Assembly: GCA_020283515.1 (NCBI GenBank)
Contig: JAHZTW010000001.1
Coordinates: 293,496,568 to 293,560,567, forward strand
Source: Alliaria petiolata
Lineage: Eukaryota > Streptophyta > Magnoliopsida > Brassicales > Brassicaceae
Length of the DNA: 64,000 nt
Direction of reading: 5' to 3'
The notes beneath the pieces are model-generated. The model worked only from the letters and a program-made list of their open reading frames with translations, searched no databases and was not told where the DNA came from. The translations under genes and the position numbers were made by a program. Below are positions 44,268-54,714 of this stretch, piece by piece (position 1 is the first letter of the stretch; the number at the start of each line of letters is the position of its first letter).

Positions 44268-46234
44268 ATGACTGTGGAGGACGAAAACGAAGATCCGCTC
44301 AGCCCGATGGCGCGTATGTTTCAATCGCCGGGGAACGACTGCTGCATCGTCACCCTAATCGGCTGCAAAACCAAGATCAACGCTGACGTCATCCTAGGTG
44401 GCTTAACGCTTAATGTTTCCAAGCATCCTCGTTTCTCAAGCAAATTGGTAAATATAAAATTTATTCAACTAAAAAAAATCTGTTTTACAAAGAATGCATC
44501 TTTGTTTTTTAGAGTTAGATGAGTTTGTGGCATAACATTAATGTCGAAACGAGAGCCAAGATGATGAATTCTTCACCGGGTAGCAAACCATATATATATA
44601 TTAATTTTACCGATTTGAGTTAGTGTTTAACATATTCTCCAATATTTGAATGTTTTTTCTCCAATTTCATAGTCTGATGATGGTGAGAGTTGGATTAAGA
44701 CTCAAGTCAATGTACAAGACCATGTATTTGTACCTGATATAGACCCGAACGAGATCGGCGAAGATGGAGAAGGTTATGTTGAGGACTACGTTTCACGTCT
44801 CACGATGCTTCCTCTCGATAAATCAAAACCTTTATGGGACATTCACATCCTCAACGTCAAAACAGCTGAAGCAGAAATGGTCTGTGTAATAAGATCTCAC
44901 CATTCATTAGGAGACGGAACATCTCTCATGTCTCTTCTAATAGGGTGTACTCAGAAAGCAACATCACACCAGGACACGGTTTCTACTATTCCTATTATAA
45001 AACGGCGTAAAACGGTGCATAATGAGAAAGGCTCGTGGTTCTTGAGGTCGGTACTTGCTATTTTTTCATCAATGAGATTGATTTGGAATACTTTCGTGGA
45101 TATTTTGGTTCTATTGGCGATGGCTTTGTTCTTGAAAGATACAAAGACGCCTCTGAGAAGCAACGTGGGTGTCGCAAGTAATCAGAAGAAATTTTGCCAC
45201 AGAATTGTATCATTAGATGACATAAAACTTATAAAGGAATCTATGAACATGGTACGTACGTTTTGGTTTCGATTTCTTGAAGCTAATGAATAACTATTTC
45301 CTGAGGGATTTTATTTTGCTTCTTGTTGGTATTTGTTACTAGACTATCAACGATGTTCTACTCGGAGTTACACAAGCCGCGTTCTCACGTTATCTGAGCA
45401 CTTTCGAAGGTAACGTACGACTTAGCGCAGGTGTTTTTGTAAACTTAAGGAAAGACATTGGGATCCAGGTTAGCTAGAAACCTAAAAAACTATAGATTTG
45501 ATTAACCTTCTGTCCAAATTTATACAAAGAAACAAATTTCTTGTGACACAAGGCAAAAACATGCTTTTATGTAGCCATTGGCAAATATGATGGACAAGGA
45601 TTCGAAATGCAGATGGGGAAACTACTTCAACTTTATGAACTTCCCCACCTCGATAGGTTTAGAGACTGATCCATTGGTGTATCTATCAAAGGCTAAATCT
45701 GCTATCGATCGGAAAAAACACTCACTTCAACCTGCTTGGGTATATTCGAGTACAGAGTTAATCTTCAATACCTTCGGTGCTAAGGTATGTAAAATTGAAT
45801 AAGTTGTTGTTATATTTAAAAGCTGTGAAAACACATATAAATAAGACTTTTTATTATTATTGTAGGTAGGTGCAATACTATTCAAACGAATTGTTTCGAA
45901 CACGACCACAACCATTTCAAACATGATTGGTCCCATTGAAGAAATCAGTTTCCATGGCCATCCCATTGCTTACATTGCTCCAAGTGTCTATGGACATTCT
46001 CATGTACGTACTCATTGATTACCTTTTCTTCTTCTCTTTATCTTCTTATATATTATTTTTTATTTTTTTATTTTATAGGCATTGACAATACATTTCCTAA
46101 GTTATGCGGAAAAGATGATAATCTCGATTGGGGTCGATCCTACGGTCATACCAAATCCTCACAAGCTTTGTGATGAAATGGAGGATTCTCTGAAAGCTAT
46201 GAAAGCTGCTCTCTTAGACAGATGTTTACTCTAA
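44268..46234 (+). CDS. Wax ester synthase/diacylglycerol acyltransferase (WSD family), 462 aa
   Basis: Esterifies fatty alcohols or diacylglycerol with acyl-CoA, probably at the endoplasmic reticulum. Six exons: 44268-44447, 44673-45251, 45343-45468, 45575-45784, 45866-46003 and 46079-46234; all junctions are GT..AG and the 1,389 coding bases stay in frame. The catalytic HHxxxDG motif is present as HHSLGDG near residues 136-142. LSPMARMFQSPGNDCC opens the protein, a hydrophobic helix (FVDILVLLAMALFL) lies near residue 205, and a conserved NMIGPIEEISFHGHP block is near the end. The start was chosen by alignment with the second copy at 54715; an in-frame ATG at 44196 would add 24 residues. Exon 3 is short for the family, but frame and motifs look functional. 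Confidence 0.9.
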
Positions 46235-46339
46235 TCCACACAAAAAAGCAAATACCATTCAGTCGAAAACTACTATGGGTTCACATAATAGTCACTATAT
46301 ATGTAAAATGAATTTAACCTTCTTTCGGTGGAACATGGC

Positions 46340-46640
46340 ATGGGCATTCAGGTATTCGGGTCGGTTCCGGGTCCTACCCGATCGGTTCCGGGTCTTTCGG
46401 GTAGAGGGATTTAATACCCATATAGGTACCGATTGAATTTCGATTCGGTTTCGGTTCGGTTATTTTCGGTTCCGGGTCGATTCGGGTATGAAATTTCAGA
46501 ACCGCATAAAACCCGAAAATTTTCGGTTCTCATAAAAATTCGGTTCGGTTCGGTTAATTATACCCGATTTTACCCGAAATACTTAAAAAAAACCTGTATA
46601 CCCGAAATGTTAGTTGCATACCCGAAAAAATAAAATCTAA
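46340..46640. repeat. CGGTTCGG/TACCCGA-rich end region of the hAT element
   Basis: Dense CGGTTCGGTT, CGGGTCGG and TACCCGA repeats. This is the strongest of four such tracts in the window and the only one attached to transposase coding sequence. Confidence 0.65.
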
Positions 46641-47004
46641 AGTACCAAATTCAAATCCAAAGTACCAATCTTAAACAACACATCTGATCGAATATACCAA
46701 ATTCAAATCCAAAGTACTGGAAACAAAGAAACAAAACATAAAATAGAGTACAAAATCATCAAAGATTCCAAAGTTCAAAGATAAAAACATCAAGATTTGA
46801 GTCGATGAGTCTTTCATCTTCACTTCCACTTCTTGTCATCTTCAGTGTCCTCCTGAACAAAACAAAACACTTACAATCTAAGAGACATTGACAATTATAA
46901 AAAACAAAAACAACATTACATCAAAGAATGCTAGGCTACTTAAGACATAAAGATATTGGCGAGAATAATAAGGACTTAGTTACCTCATTCTCACTTCTCA
47001 CTTC

Positions 47005-48446
47005 TCAGGTTCCTTGACCTTGCATGTTGAATTCAGGTTCAAACTCTAAAAAACGAGAGCAAGGACTTAGTTAGTAAATCGAAATTGTAAAGGCATATAT
47101 TAAGAGAGTTCAAAAGAAAGAAAGTTACCTCTCATAAGATCATCTTCCAACTCTACGTCCGAAAGAAGTTGTTCAATTGTAATCACTCCTTTTTCATTCA
47201 TATGAATTTCACATTTCAACCATTGTTCAGTGCACATCAACACTTCAACCATGTATGGTGTCAAACAGCTCCTATACAGGTCTAATACTCTCCCACTAGT
47301 GCTAAATGCAGATTCTGATGCAACTGAAGACACTTGCATTGCAAGTAAATCCCTAGCTACTAGAGACAGAATTGGGAACTTGAGACTGTTTCTTTTCCAC
47401 CAATCTAAAACATCGTAATCTGTACCTTTCATAAGCTTCGGATTCTCGACAGGTTCTTTCAAGTACAATTCCAGCTCATTAACTGATTCTGGAATCCCAG
47501 ATTCTTGCAAAAGCTCCTCATACAAGCTATCCATTCTCTCATAGCCGAGACCATTACTAAAAACCCTTCTATTAAAAACTTCACCTGTAACTTGATCTTC
47601 CGACTGCGACTGAGAATGAGTAGACGATGTTCTTTGTGACTGAGACCCACCAGTAGCAGTTTTGTTAGCAAAACCATTGTACTCGTCAAACAAACTCTCC
47701 AATATCTTCATGATTTCTTTTGAAAGTTGATTAAACTCGATGCTTTCTAAGCCATAAAGCATCTCAAAACAGAGGTTAGCAAACTTCATCTTCTTCCTTG
47801 GGTCGAAAACACTTGCTACTATCAAAAGCTTGTTCATCTCACGGTTTTGAGATGAAGCATTTTCCTTTGTAGTTACCCAAAACGGATTCCAGTACTTCTT
47901 TAATTTCGTCATCATAGCAAAGGCTTTGTAACTTAGCTCTTGATCAGGACCTGCATTAGTGCTGATGGCACTAATATTCCTTGTGATGGTGACTATCTCT
48001 GCGTATATTTTATGAGCAGTCACTGAAGTTGAAGCTGAAAGACTCAAAGTGGAATTGTAAAAAATGATTAGGAATTGAATCAACCTCTCAACTTCTTCAA
48101 AATCAGTTGTAGATGGTGGCCCGATCCTCTTCTTCCCCTCCACAATTTCCAAGAAGTAGTCGTTATACGGTTTATCTTCAGCCTCCATCTTCTCAAATGC
48201 CAATTTAAACTTCATGGCTTGATCCAGCATGAGATAAGTGGCATTCCATCTCGTCATCACATCTAAAGGTAAGCTTCCCCTTGTCATTTTCCCTGTTTCT
48301 ACAAGAAACTCAAACGACTTAAGTATGTTTGTTGAAGACCTCACATACTGAATACCATTACGAACAGCAGCAATACTGGCATCTATCTCCATCAAACCCT
48401 CCTTCACGATCAAGTTCAAGATGTGAGTTGAACACCTCAAATGCAA
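47005..48446 (-). pseudogene. hAT (RICESLEEPER/ZBED-like) transposase, N-terminus missing
   Basis: A 448-codon open frame starts in the RNase H-like core (MHLRCSTHILNLIVKEGLME, TRWNATYLML) and passes through a DUF4413-like region (FYNSTLSLSASTSVTAHKIY, KLKKYWNPF) and a serine/glutamine-rich linker. It ends in the hAT dimerisation domain (ELELYLKEPVENPK, DVLDWWKRNSLKFPILSLVA, SSVASESAFSTSGR). A small last exon at 47045-47005 (EFEPEFNMQGQGT) joins through a GT..AG intron from 47129. The BED zinc finger and the first part of the catalytic domain are absent because the element is cut near 48480. The long undamaged frame suggests recent truncation. Confidence 0.8.
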
Positions 48447-48611
48447 AAAATTCCCTCCATCCTCTCCAGTATATATGTCCCGAATTGCAATAGATCAAAA
48501 ACGTTAATACAAGAGGATGACTACAAAACATACATCTTTTCTTAATAAAAGAACCCCAAGAAAATTTCATTACACATACTAAAGACGAGATTGATTGATT
48601 TTTCTGTTGAA

Positions 48612-48998
48612 TCAGATTCGTAGATTTTGCAAGAGATTCACCACTTGCTTTCTAGCTTTCCTTGCCTTGGCTTTAGCCTTCTTTGCTTTAAGTTTAGCAT
48701 CAAATCTCTCCATCTTCTTCTTCAAAAGCTGACTCCTCAAGAAATTTTCACGCCCAAATTCAAATCTCCCGAGTCGCTTAAACCGATGATAGCTAAGCTC
48801 GGACACAAACTGCGAGAAGTTCCTGCCAAGCTCTGAGGATTTCTGAAGAATCCTTGTCCGAAACCCTTCCAGATCCCAAACGATGAAACTGTCGTTGGTT
48901 TTGCTCCACGAGACGATTGAATCCAACGAAGGATCATCCACAATCTGATAAAATCTGGTGAAGAATGAATGCGATCCCTTTGGGAAGCTTTGAACCAT
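48612..48998 (-). CDS. HSF-type DNA-binding-domain protein, copy F (128 aa)
   Basis: Most divergent open copy: SFFTRFYQIVDDPSLDSIVS, NDSFIVWDLEGF, LGRNFSQFVSELSYHRFKRL, FGRENFLRSQLLKKK, then a lysine-rich tail (AKLKAKKAKAKARKARKQ) and the family ending LLQNLRI. The helix that normally reads FVRQLNTYGF reads FVSELSYHRF, so Arg, Gln and Asn are all replaced. The start at 48998 matches the other copies; an in-frame ATG at 49076 would add 26 residues. No intron or oligomerisation domain. Confidence 0.72.
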   Translation of the reverse strand: MVQSFPKGSHSFFTRFYQIVDDPSLDSIVSWSKTNDSFIVWDLEGFRTRILQKSSELGRNFSQFVSELSYHRFKRLGRFEFGRENFLRSQLLKKKMERFDAKLKAKKAKAKARKARKQVVNLLQNLRI

Positions 48999-49079
48999 CC
49001 TTAAAACCCTAATTAACAATTTCGAATCAGAAAAATTTAAAGAAACCCCCAATTTTTTCGTAACCCTAATTAACAATTT

Positions 49080-50099
49080 TTTCGACGAGCTCTCTGGTGA
49101 TTCAGTAGTGATTCTAATTCGGCGAGAAAGGGGAAGAGCATTATTATTTATAGGCGAGCTACAAAAAGCAATTGACGGTCAAGATATGATCAGGTTTCGA
49201 CGGTCAAGATTAAACTTACAAAGTTTCCTTTTTTTTCTTTTCGGGATTTCCTTTTTTCCTATAAAACAATTAACGGTTGAGATATGATCAGGTGAATTTT
49301 TCAGCGGTCAATATTAAAACTAGAAAGTCCGTTGTTGTCACATATCTTTTTGCATTTTACGGTCTAGGTTTTATTTTATTTTATTTCTGTCCAAAAACCA
49401 AACACGGCAGCGTTTTATTTGCCTTAAAACGCACCGTATTTTAGCTGAGACTGCTGCTTAAACGCGGCGTTTTGATCGGGTGGGGGTTTTGTGTTTCTTC
49501 TTCCTCCGCCGTATCTCTCTCTCTCCACCATTGCTCTGCTTTCGCGAGATCATTTTTACGAACCAAACTCGAACAAGGCAAAGACCGTAACTCAATCCCA
49601 TTGAAAAGCTGAAACTTTCACCCTGCGTTTTGATCAATTCTGTTATTATCTGATTTGGTTTTGAAATTGCATCAAAGGATGATAATGTTCTGTTCTTAGT
49701 TTTTAAGATTTGGAGAAAGACAGAGTTCTCTGAAAGCAAAAGGTTGTTGCGGTATCTTTTTTAGAGTCAACAGCGCCAATAATTCATTCTTTTATTATTT
49801 TATTGGCGTAAACCAATTTGCATCTTAATAAAGATTCGGCTAGTTGTCAACTGAAAAATCTCCATTTTTATTTATAAGATACTAGAGTTTTATCAGTTCT
49901 TGACTCGATCTTTTGGTCTTCTCTTTTAGATTTATTGGTGAGATTTCCATTTTTGTGGAATCTGTAGACGGAACTCTCTATGAGTTATTTTTCATCATTT
50001 TTTTTTCCAGATTGTTTACAATTCAATCCATCGGTTTTTTTTTCTCCTAAAAATATTGCTGAAGACTCAAATCAGTTTCTTAGTTGTTGAAGAAGAAAA
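49080..50099. other. Intergenic, upstream of the HIPL-type gene
   Basis: 49080-49160 is the 5' flank of HSF copy F. The rest is AT-rich, with an AAACGCGGCGTTTT-type palindromic block near 49456-49472 and a pyrimidine-rich leader before 50100. The minus-strand frame at 49458-49739 shows no family resemblance. Confidence 0.4.
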
Positions 50100-52694
50100 A
50101 TGGGTTCTCTCTGTTCAGTAGCAGTCTTGTTTTCTTGCCTTGTGTTGTTTCTTGCCAAAGAATCTTTGTCACATCCATTATGTAATGATTTGAGTAGGTG
50201 TCTTTTTCGTTTTCTTTTCCTCCTGAGATTTTAGATTGGTAACTTAGTGTTTTGTTCTGCCGTTTCTTTTTCTGATTTTCTTGGAATTCTTTGGTTTAGC
50301 TGCGCCGTTTAATCCGAAGCAACCGCTAGCTTTTTGTCAATTCAGTGGAAGTGTGTGCTGTAACTCCCGGGAGGACTTGGAATTGCAGAGACAGTTTCAA
50401 GCAGTTAATGTATCTGGGAGCTGTTCTCCGCTCCTCAAATCGTTACTTTGCTCGGTAAAATACACAAACGTTCATCTGTTCTAGCCGTTGATGGTGAAAC
50501 ATTATGGTTCTTGATTTTTTAAAACCTCTCTAGTTAACAGTTGATGATTACCTTATCTGGTTGCAGAAGTGTGATCCTTTCGCAGCAGAGCTTTTCCTTG
50601 TTGAGTCTGAATCTAGACAAGTTCCTGTTCTGTGCAATTCCACAGTTTCTTCTAATAGGTCAGCTCAAACGCTGGCCGAAGTTGATTTCTGCGCTGGATT
50701 TTGGAATGAATGTCAGAATCTCTCTGTAACCAACACTCCTTTTGCATCTCAAGCTGGAGATGGAGGCAACAGTAGCAATGTCAATTCCACAATATCTGAA
50801 ATATGGAAATCAAGAAAAGACTTCTGCAAGGTTTTTGGTGGAGCTTCAGATGAATCCTCTGTGTGCTTCAATGGCCAGGCGGTTTCATTTAACATTTCAA
50901 AAGTTACCGGTCCATCTCCTTCAGGCATATGCCTCGAGAAGCTTGCAAACGGGTCTTATCTTAACATGGCGCCTCATCCCGATGGTTCTAATCGCGTCTT
51001 TCTGTCTGATCAAGCCGGGAAGATATTCTTGGCCACAATTCCTGCTGACGGATCTGGAGAAATCTTAAAAACTGATGAAACTAACCTGTTTCTTGATCTT
51101 ACTGAAGAAGTGCACTTTGATGCTGAGCTTGGACTCCTGGGAATAGTTTTCCACCCTGACTTCTTGAAAAACGGTAGATTCTTCGTTTCTTTCAACTGCG
51201 ATAGAGTTAAGTGGCCAGAATGTTCCGGCAAATGCGCGTGCAACTCAGATGTTGACTGTGACCCTGCAAAGCTAGATTCGGATAATGGAGCAAACCCATG
51301 TCAATACCATAGTGTCATTTCAGAATTCTTTTCCAATGGTAGTAAACAATCTTGCCTTCGTTTGTATCTGTTTTTCCCTTATATTGGATATTGCTGAGAC
51401 GTTATTGATATGTTTTCAGGGACTTATGTTAAACCGGTGGAGGTAAGAAGAATCTTTACAATGGGTCTTCCATTTACATCTCATCACGGTGGACAGATCT
51501 TGTTCGGACCCAAAGATGGATACTTGTATTTCATGATGGGAGATGGAGGTAGCAAAGGAGATCCACACAACTTTTCACAGAACAAGAAATCGTTGCTCGG
51601 GAAGATCATGAGATTCGATGTGAATAATGTTCCAGGCAAATACCAGCTATACAGTAGAACCATCTTCACAATGAACATGGGGTTTGATTTTTTGGTTCTT
51701 GTTTCTCTATTGTTTTTTCAGATGCAAAAGCAATGAGCGAGTTTCAGCTATGGGGAAACTATTCAATACCAAAAGACAATCCGTTTTCTCAAGATAAGAA
51801 TCTGCTGCCTGAAATATGGGCCATGGGAGTCAGAAATCCATGGCGATGCAGTTTTGATTCAGAGAGGCCTTCTTACTTCCTATGTGCAGATGTTGGAGAG
51901 GTAATTACAAAACCTGAAACCAACATCTTTTTTTTTTTATGTTCTCTATTCAGATTCTTGATCTTATGACTCTGAGTTTGCAGGACAAGTATGAAGAAGT
52001 GGATATGATCACTAAGGGAGGAAACTATGGTTGGCATTACTACGAGGGACCTTTACCGTTTAATCCTTCTAAAATCAGAAGCTCAACAAAGATTACAAAT
52101 CCGATCTTCCCGGTTATGTGGTACAATCATTCAGAAGGATCTTCTGCATCAATAACCGGAGGATACTTTTACCGTTCCTCCACTGATCCGTGCTTGTATG
52201 GAATGTACGTTCGCTGTTTTCCTCTTCTCTTTACTTATCAAAACCAATATTGTAAATCAGAACGTTTGTTCTGTTTTTGTAGGTATCTATTTGCAGACTT
52301 ATACGCCGGAGTTATTTACGGTGGAGCTGAAACTCCAGTGGGTAGTGGAAACTTCACGAGCTCTCATATTCCGTTACAATGCGCCTCGAGTTCGCCAATG
52401 CCTTGCTTATCTGAAACAGAGCCTTCTTCTTCATCTCCAGCGCTTGGCTTTGTGTTCTCCTTTGGAGAAGACAACAAGAAAGACATCTACTTCCTTGCAA
52501 GCACCGGTCTTTACAGAATCGTTCGCCCGAGCCGCTGTAACTTCCATTGCCCTCTTGAAACCATAACGCCAGTAGCTCCTTCACAACAGCCTGGTCTTTC
52601 TACGCCGTCTCCATCATCGTCTAAACGACTACACAACATTAGTACTCTTGTTATAAAAAATTTAGCTTTGTTTTTTCTTTTGCTTGTTGTATAG
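50100..52694 (+). CDS. Hedgehog-interacting-protein-like (HIPL) glycoprotein, 682 aa
   Basis: Seven exons: 50100-50193, 50300-50454, 50567-51338, 51420-51635, 51722-51900, 51984-52204 and 52283-52694; 2,049 coding bases in one frame. It starts with a signal peptide (VAVLFSCLVLFLAKES), then a cysteine-rich folate-receptor-like domain (residues about 30-190) and a glucose/sorbosone-dehydrogenase-like beta-propeller (LLGIVFHPDF, GQILFGPKDGYLYFMMGDGG, MGVRNPWRCSFD, GGNYGWHYYEG). A serine/proline-rich stretch and hydrophobic tail (LVIKNLALFFLLLVV) suggest a GPI anchor. The role in plants is not established; it is probably secreted or on the cell surface. Intron 4 appears to use a GC donor (CAG then GCAAAT). 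It corresponds in my memory to AT5G39970. Confidence 0.93.
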
Positions 52695-53418
52695 AGAAAA
52701 TAAACATATTTAAAGATCCGTACATAAAACAGGAGAAAATGTTTGAAACCTCTGAGAACAATACATATCAGAAGTGTCACACATGTTCAGAAGAAAGGAG
52801 GTGGTGCAATGAGAGTGACATTGAATTTATTGTCCAAGTATGTGATTAGACAAGATAGTTCCTTATAAAGTGAGTAGTTGTTCATCGTGTGTCGGTAAAA
52901 CATATATCACACACTTAAGGTCAAGAGAAAACTCACAATTAACGTTAATACATCTAAACACATAGCGTGAATGCTCGCCACGACCTTCACTAAATACGTT
53001 TAGTGGTGAAATGAAGTTTAAAAAATGAGGATGACTTTGGTAATAAGCGGTCAAAATTTGAATTACATAGAACATCTAAATCTATGAAGATATGATTGTA
53101 ATTGTAACTAAACCATTAGAGTAGAGATCCACTATCTTTAGCACTATTTGACCAAAAAGAAGATTTTAGGTGGTGGATCTTCATTAATACATTTGTTGTT
53201 AATCTTGAAAGCGGGAGCATTTAGGTTAGTGAACTCATATCTGTTATGCTAGAAAGAAACATTTTGGGAATTGTGAACAATGTAGTTTCGGTTAGGCTAA
53301 GCAGTCTTAATAAGTGTCATGTACCAATTTATTATACACATTTCCTCATGATACAAGCTTAAAGTGTAAAATAAATTTTATTTAGGTTGTAGTCTTTGGT
53401 GTGTGAGAGAATAGTTAA
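52695..53418. other. 3' flank of the HIPL-type gene, nothing recognised
   Basis: Single-copy-looking sequence without coding signal or element ends. Confidence 0.4.
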
Positions 53419-53420
53419 TA

Positions 53421-53921
53421 CTCTCTCTGTTTTAAAATATTATATGTTTTTTTTTTGTTACAGTAAAATATTAGATGTTTTAGATTTTTTTTTTCCAAAA
53501 AAAATAAATTAGATGTTTTATTTTTTTATGTATAGTTATTGATATTTTTTCTTAATTTATACTTAAAAAATATTGGTTATAAAGATAAAACTAAAATATA
53601 AATAAATAAAATCAAGATTAAAAATAGATATTTATAAAAATTTCTTAATATATTTCTTAATATATGTGAAAAACTTAAAACATACTCCTTTTGTTTTTAA
53701 AAGATGATTGTTTTACAATTTTCACACATACTAAGAAAATTTTAGAAATAACTCTTTTAACTATGTTTTGTTTAACTATTACTTAAAGTTTTCTTGAAAT
53801 AATAGATATTATAACGGTAAGTTAAGTAAAAAAGAGTAATAACTACACCTAAAAAATTAAAAACATCTAATTTTTTGAAACATTTTTTTCTAAAACATTC
53901 ATCATTTATAAATAGAGGGAG
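53421..53921. mobile_element. Composite Stowaway/mariner-like MITE region
   Basis: The outer ends CTCTCTCTGTTTTAAAAT and, from the right, CTCCCTCTATTTATAAAT are flanked by TA. A second left-type end (CTCCTTTTGTTTTTAAAAG) begins at 53695 after TA, so a 227-bp unit (53695-53921) and a decayed one to its left are joined. A related element is at 59228-59494. Confidence 0.6.
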
Positions 53922-53929
53922 TATAATAT

Positions 53930-54714
53930 TAAAAACGAAAAGAGTATATAATAGCACACAACGGTTGTGAAAATAGTTGTGTATGTTCTTTAGAGAAAAA
54001 AAAAAGTTTCGTATGTTTAATTCTGTTTGCAGATTCGTTCTTATAGAAGACAGTGTTTTGTTTTGTTTAATGCTTTAGTAATTTGAATTAGTGATAACTT
54101 CATCCATTTACCTTGTCTGGTTTTCAGCATCTAGTGTTTTTTTTTAACACTGATTTATTAATCTATTACAAATTATGAGAATTGTTACATCGACGATTAT
54201 ACAACGGTCAATTCTACCGTCTTATGAAGATTCACGACTAACGGCTGCACCTGCACCATGCTTACGACGATATGAAGATCTACCCTGACATCTAGTGTTT
54301 ATGAGAGGCTTTTGAGCTCATTGTTGACATTTATATTCCATGAACATGCAAGACGTACAGCTGGTATTTTAACGCGATGGTCAGAACAGCTGATCTTTGG
54401 CCGTTAATTAACATATGAAATTACCAAAAAGACGTGAACTATTACTTCTTTTCTAATATATGTGAATGTATAAGAATAACAATTCTTCAAATGCCTGACA
54501 CAAAGATTACACAAAAATTTATATCAATTTATTACTATTACATTGCTTTACGTTACAGATGTAACGTGACGTTGTAATCTATAAATAGTTATCTCGTGAG
54601 GCAGGTTTCTGACGTTATATAATATCTTAATATATATGATTCACATTGGAAATTGGGAGATGGATTACATAGACAGCAAAAATGGCTTAAGGATATAGAA
54701 GAGGAAAGAGAACG
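53930..54714. other. Intergenic upstream of the second WSD copy
   Basis: AT-rich with an ACGTTACAGATGTAACGT palindromic block near 54550-54570. Some phrases near 54480-54520 (CCTGACACAAAGATT) recall the region upstream of the first WSD gene. No gene recognised. Confidence 0.4.

Larger units (their letters stand above)
46337..48490 (-). mobile_element. 5'-truncated hAT DNA transposon
   Basis: The left side (46337-46640) is the ACCGAA/CGGGT-rich composition typical of one group of plant hAT ends (GGCATGGGCATTCAGGTATTCGGG). The rest is transposase coding sequence on the minus strand. At about 48480 it stops abruptly against the 3' flank of HSF-like copy F. The right end, and with it the target duplication, is missing. 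Confidence 0.6.

Noticed and set aside
44951..45163. Minus-strand frames opposite the WSD exons (also 45727-45966, 55285-55518)
   Set aside because: Shadow frames of well-supported plus-strand exons.
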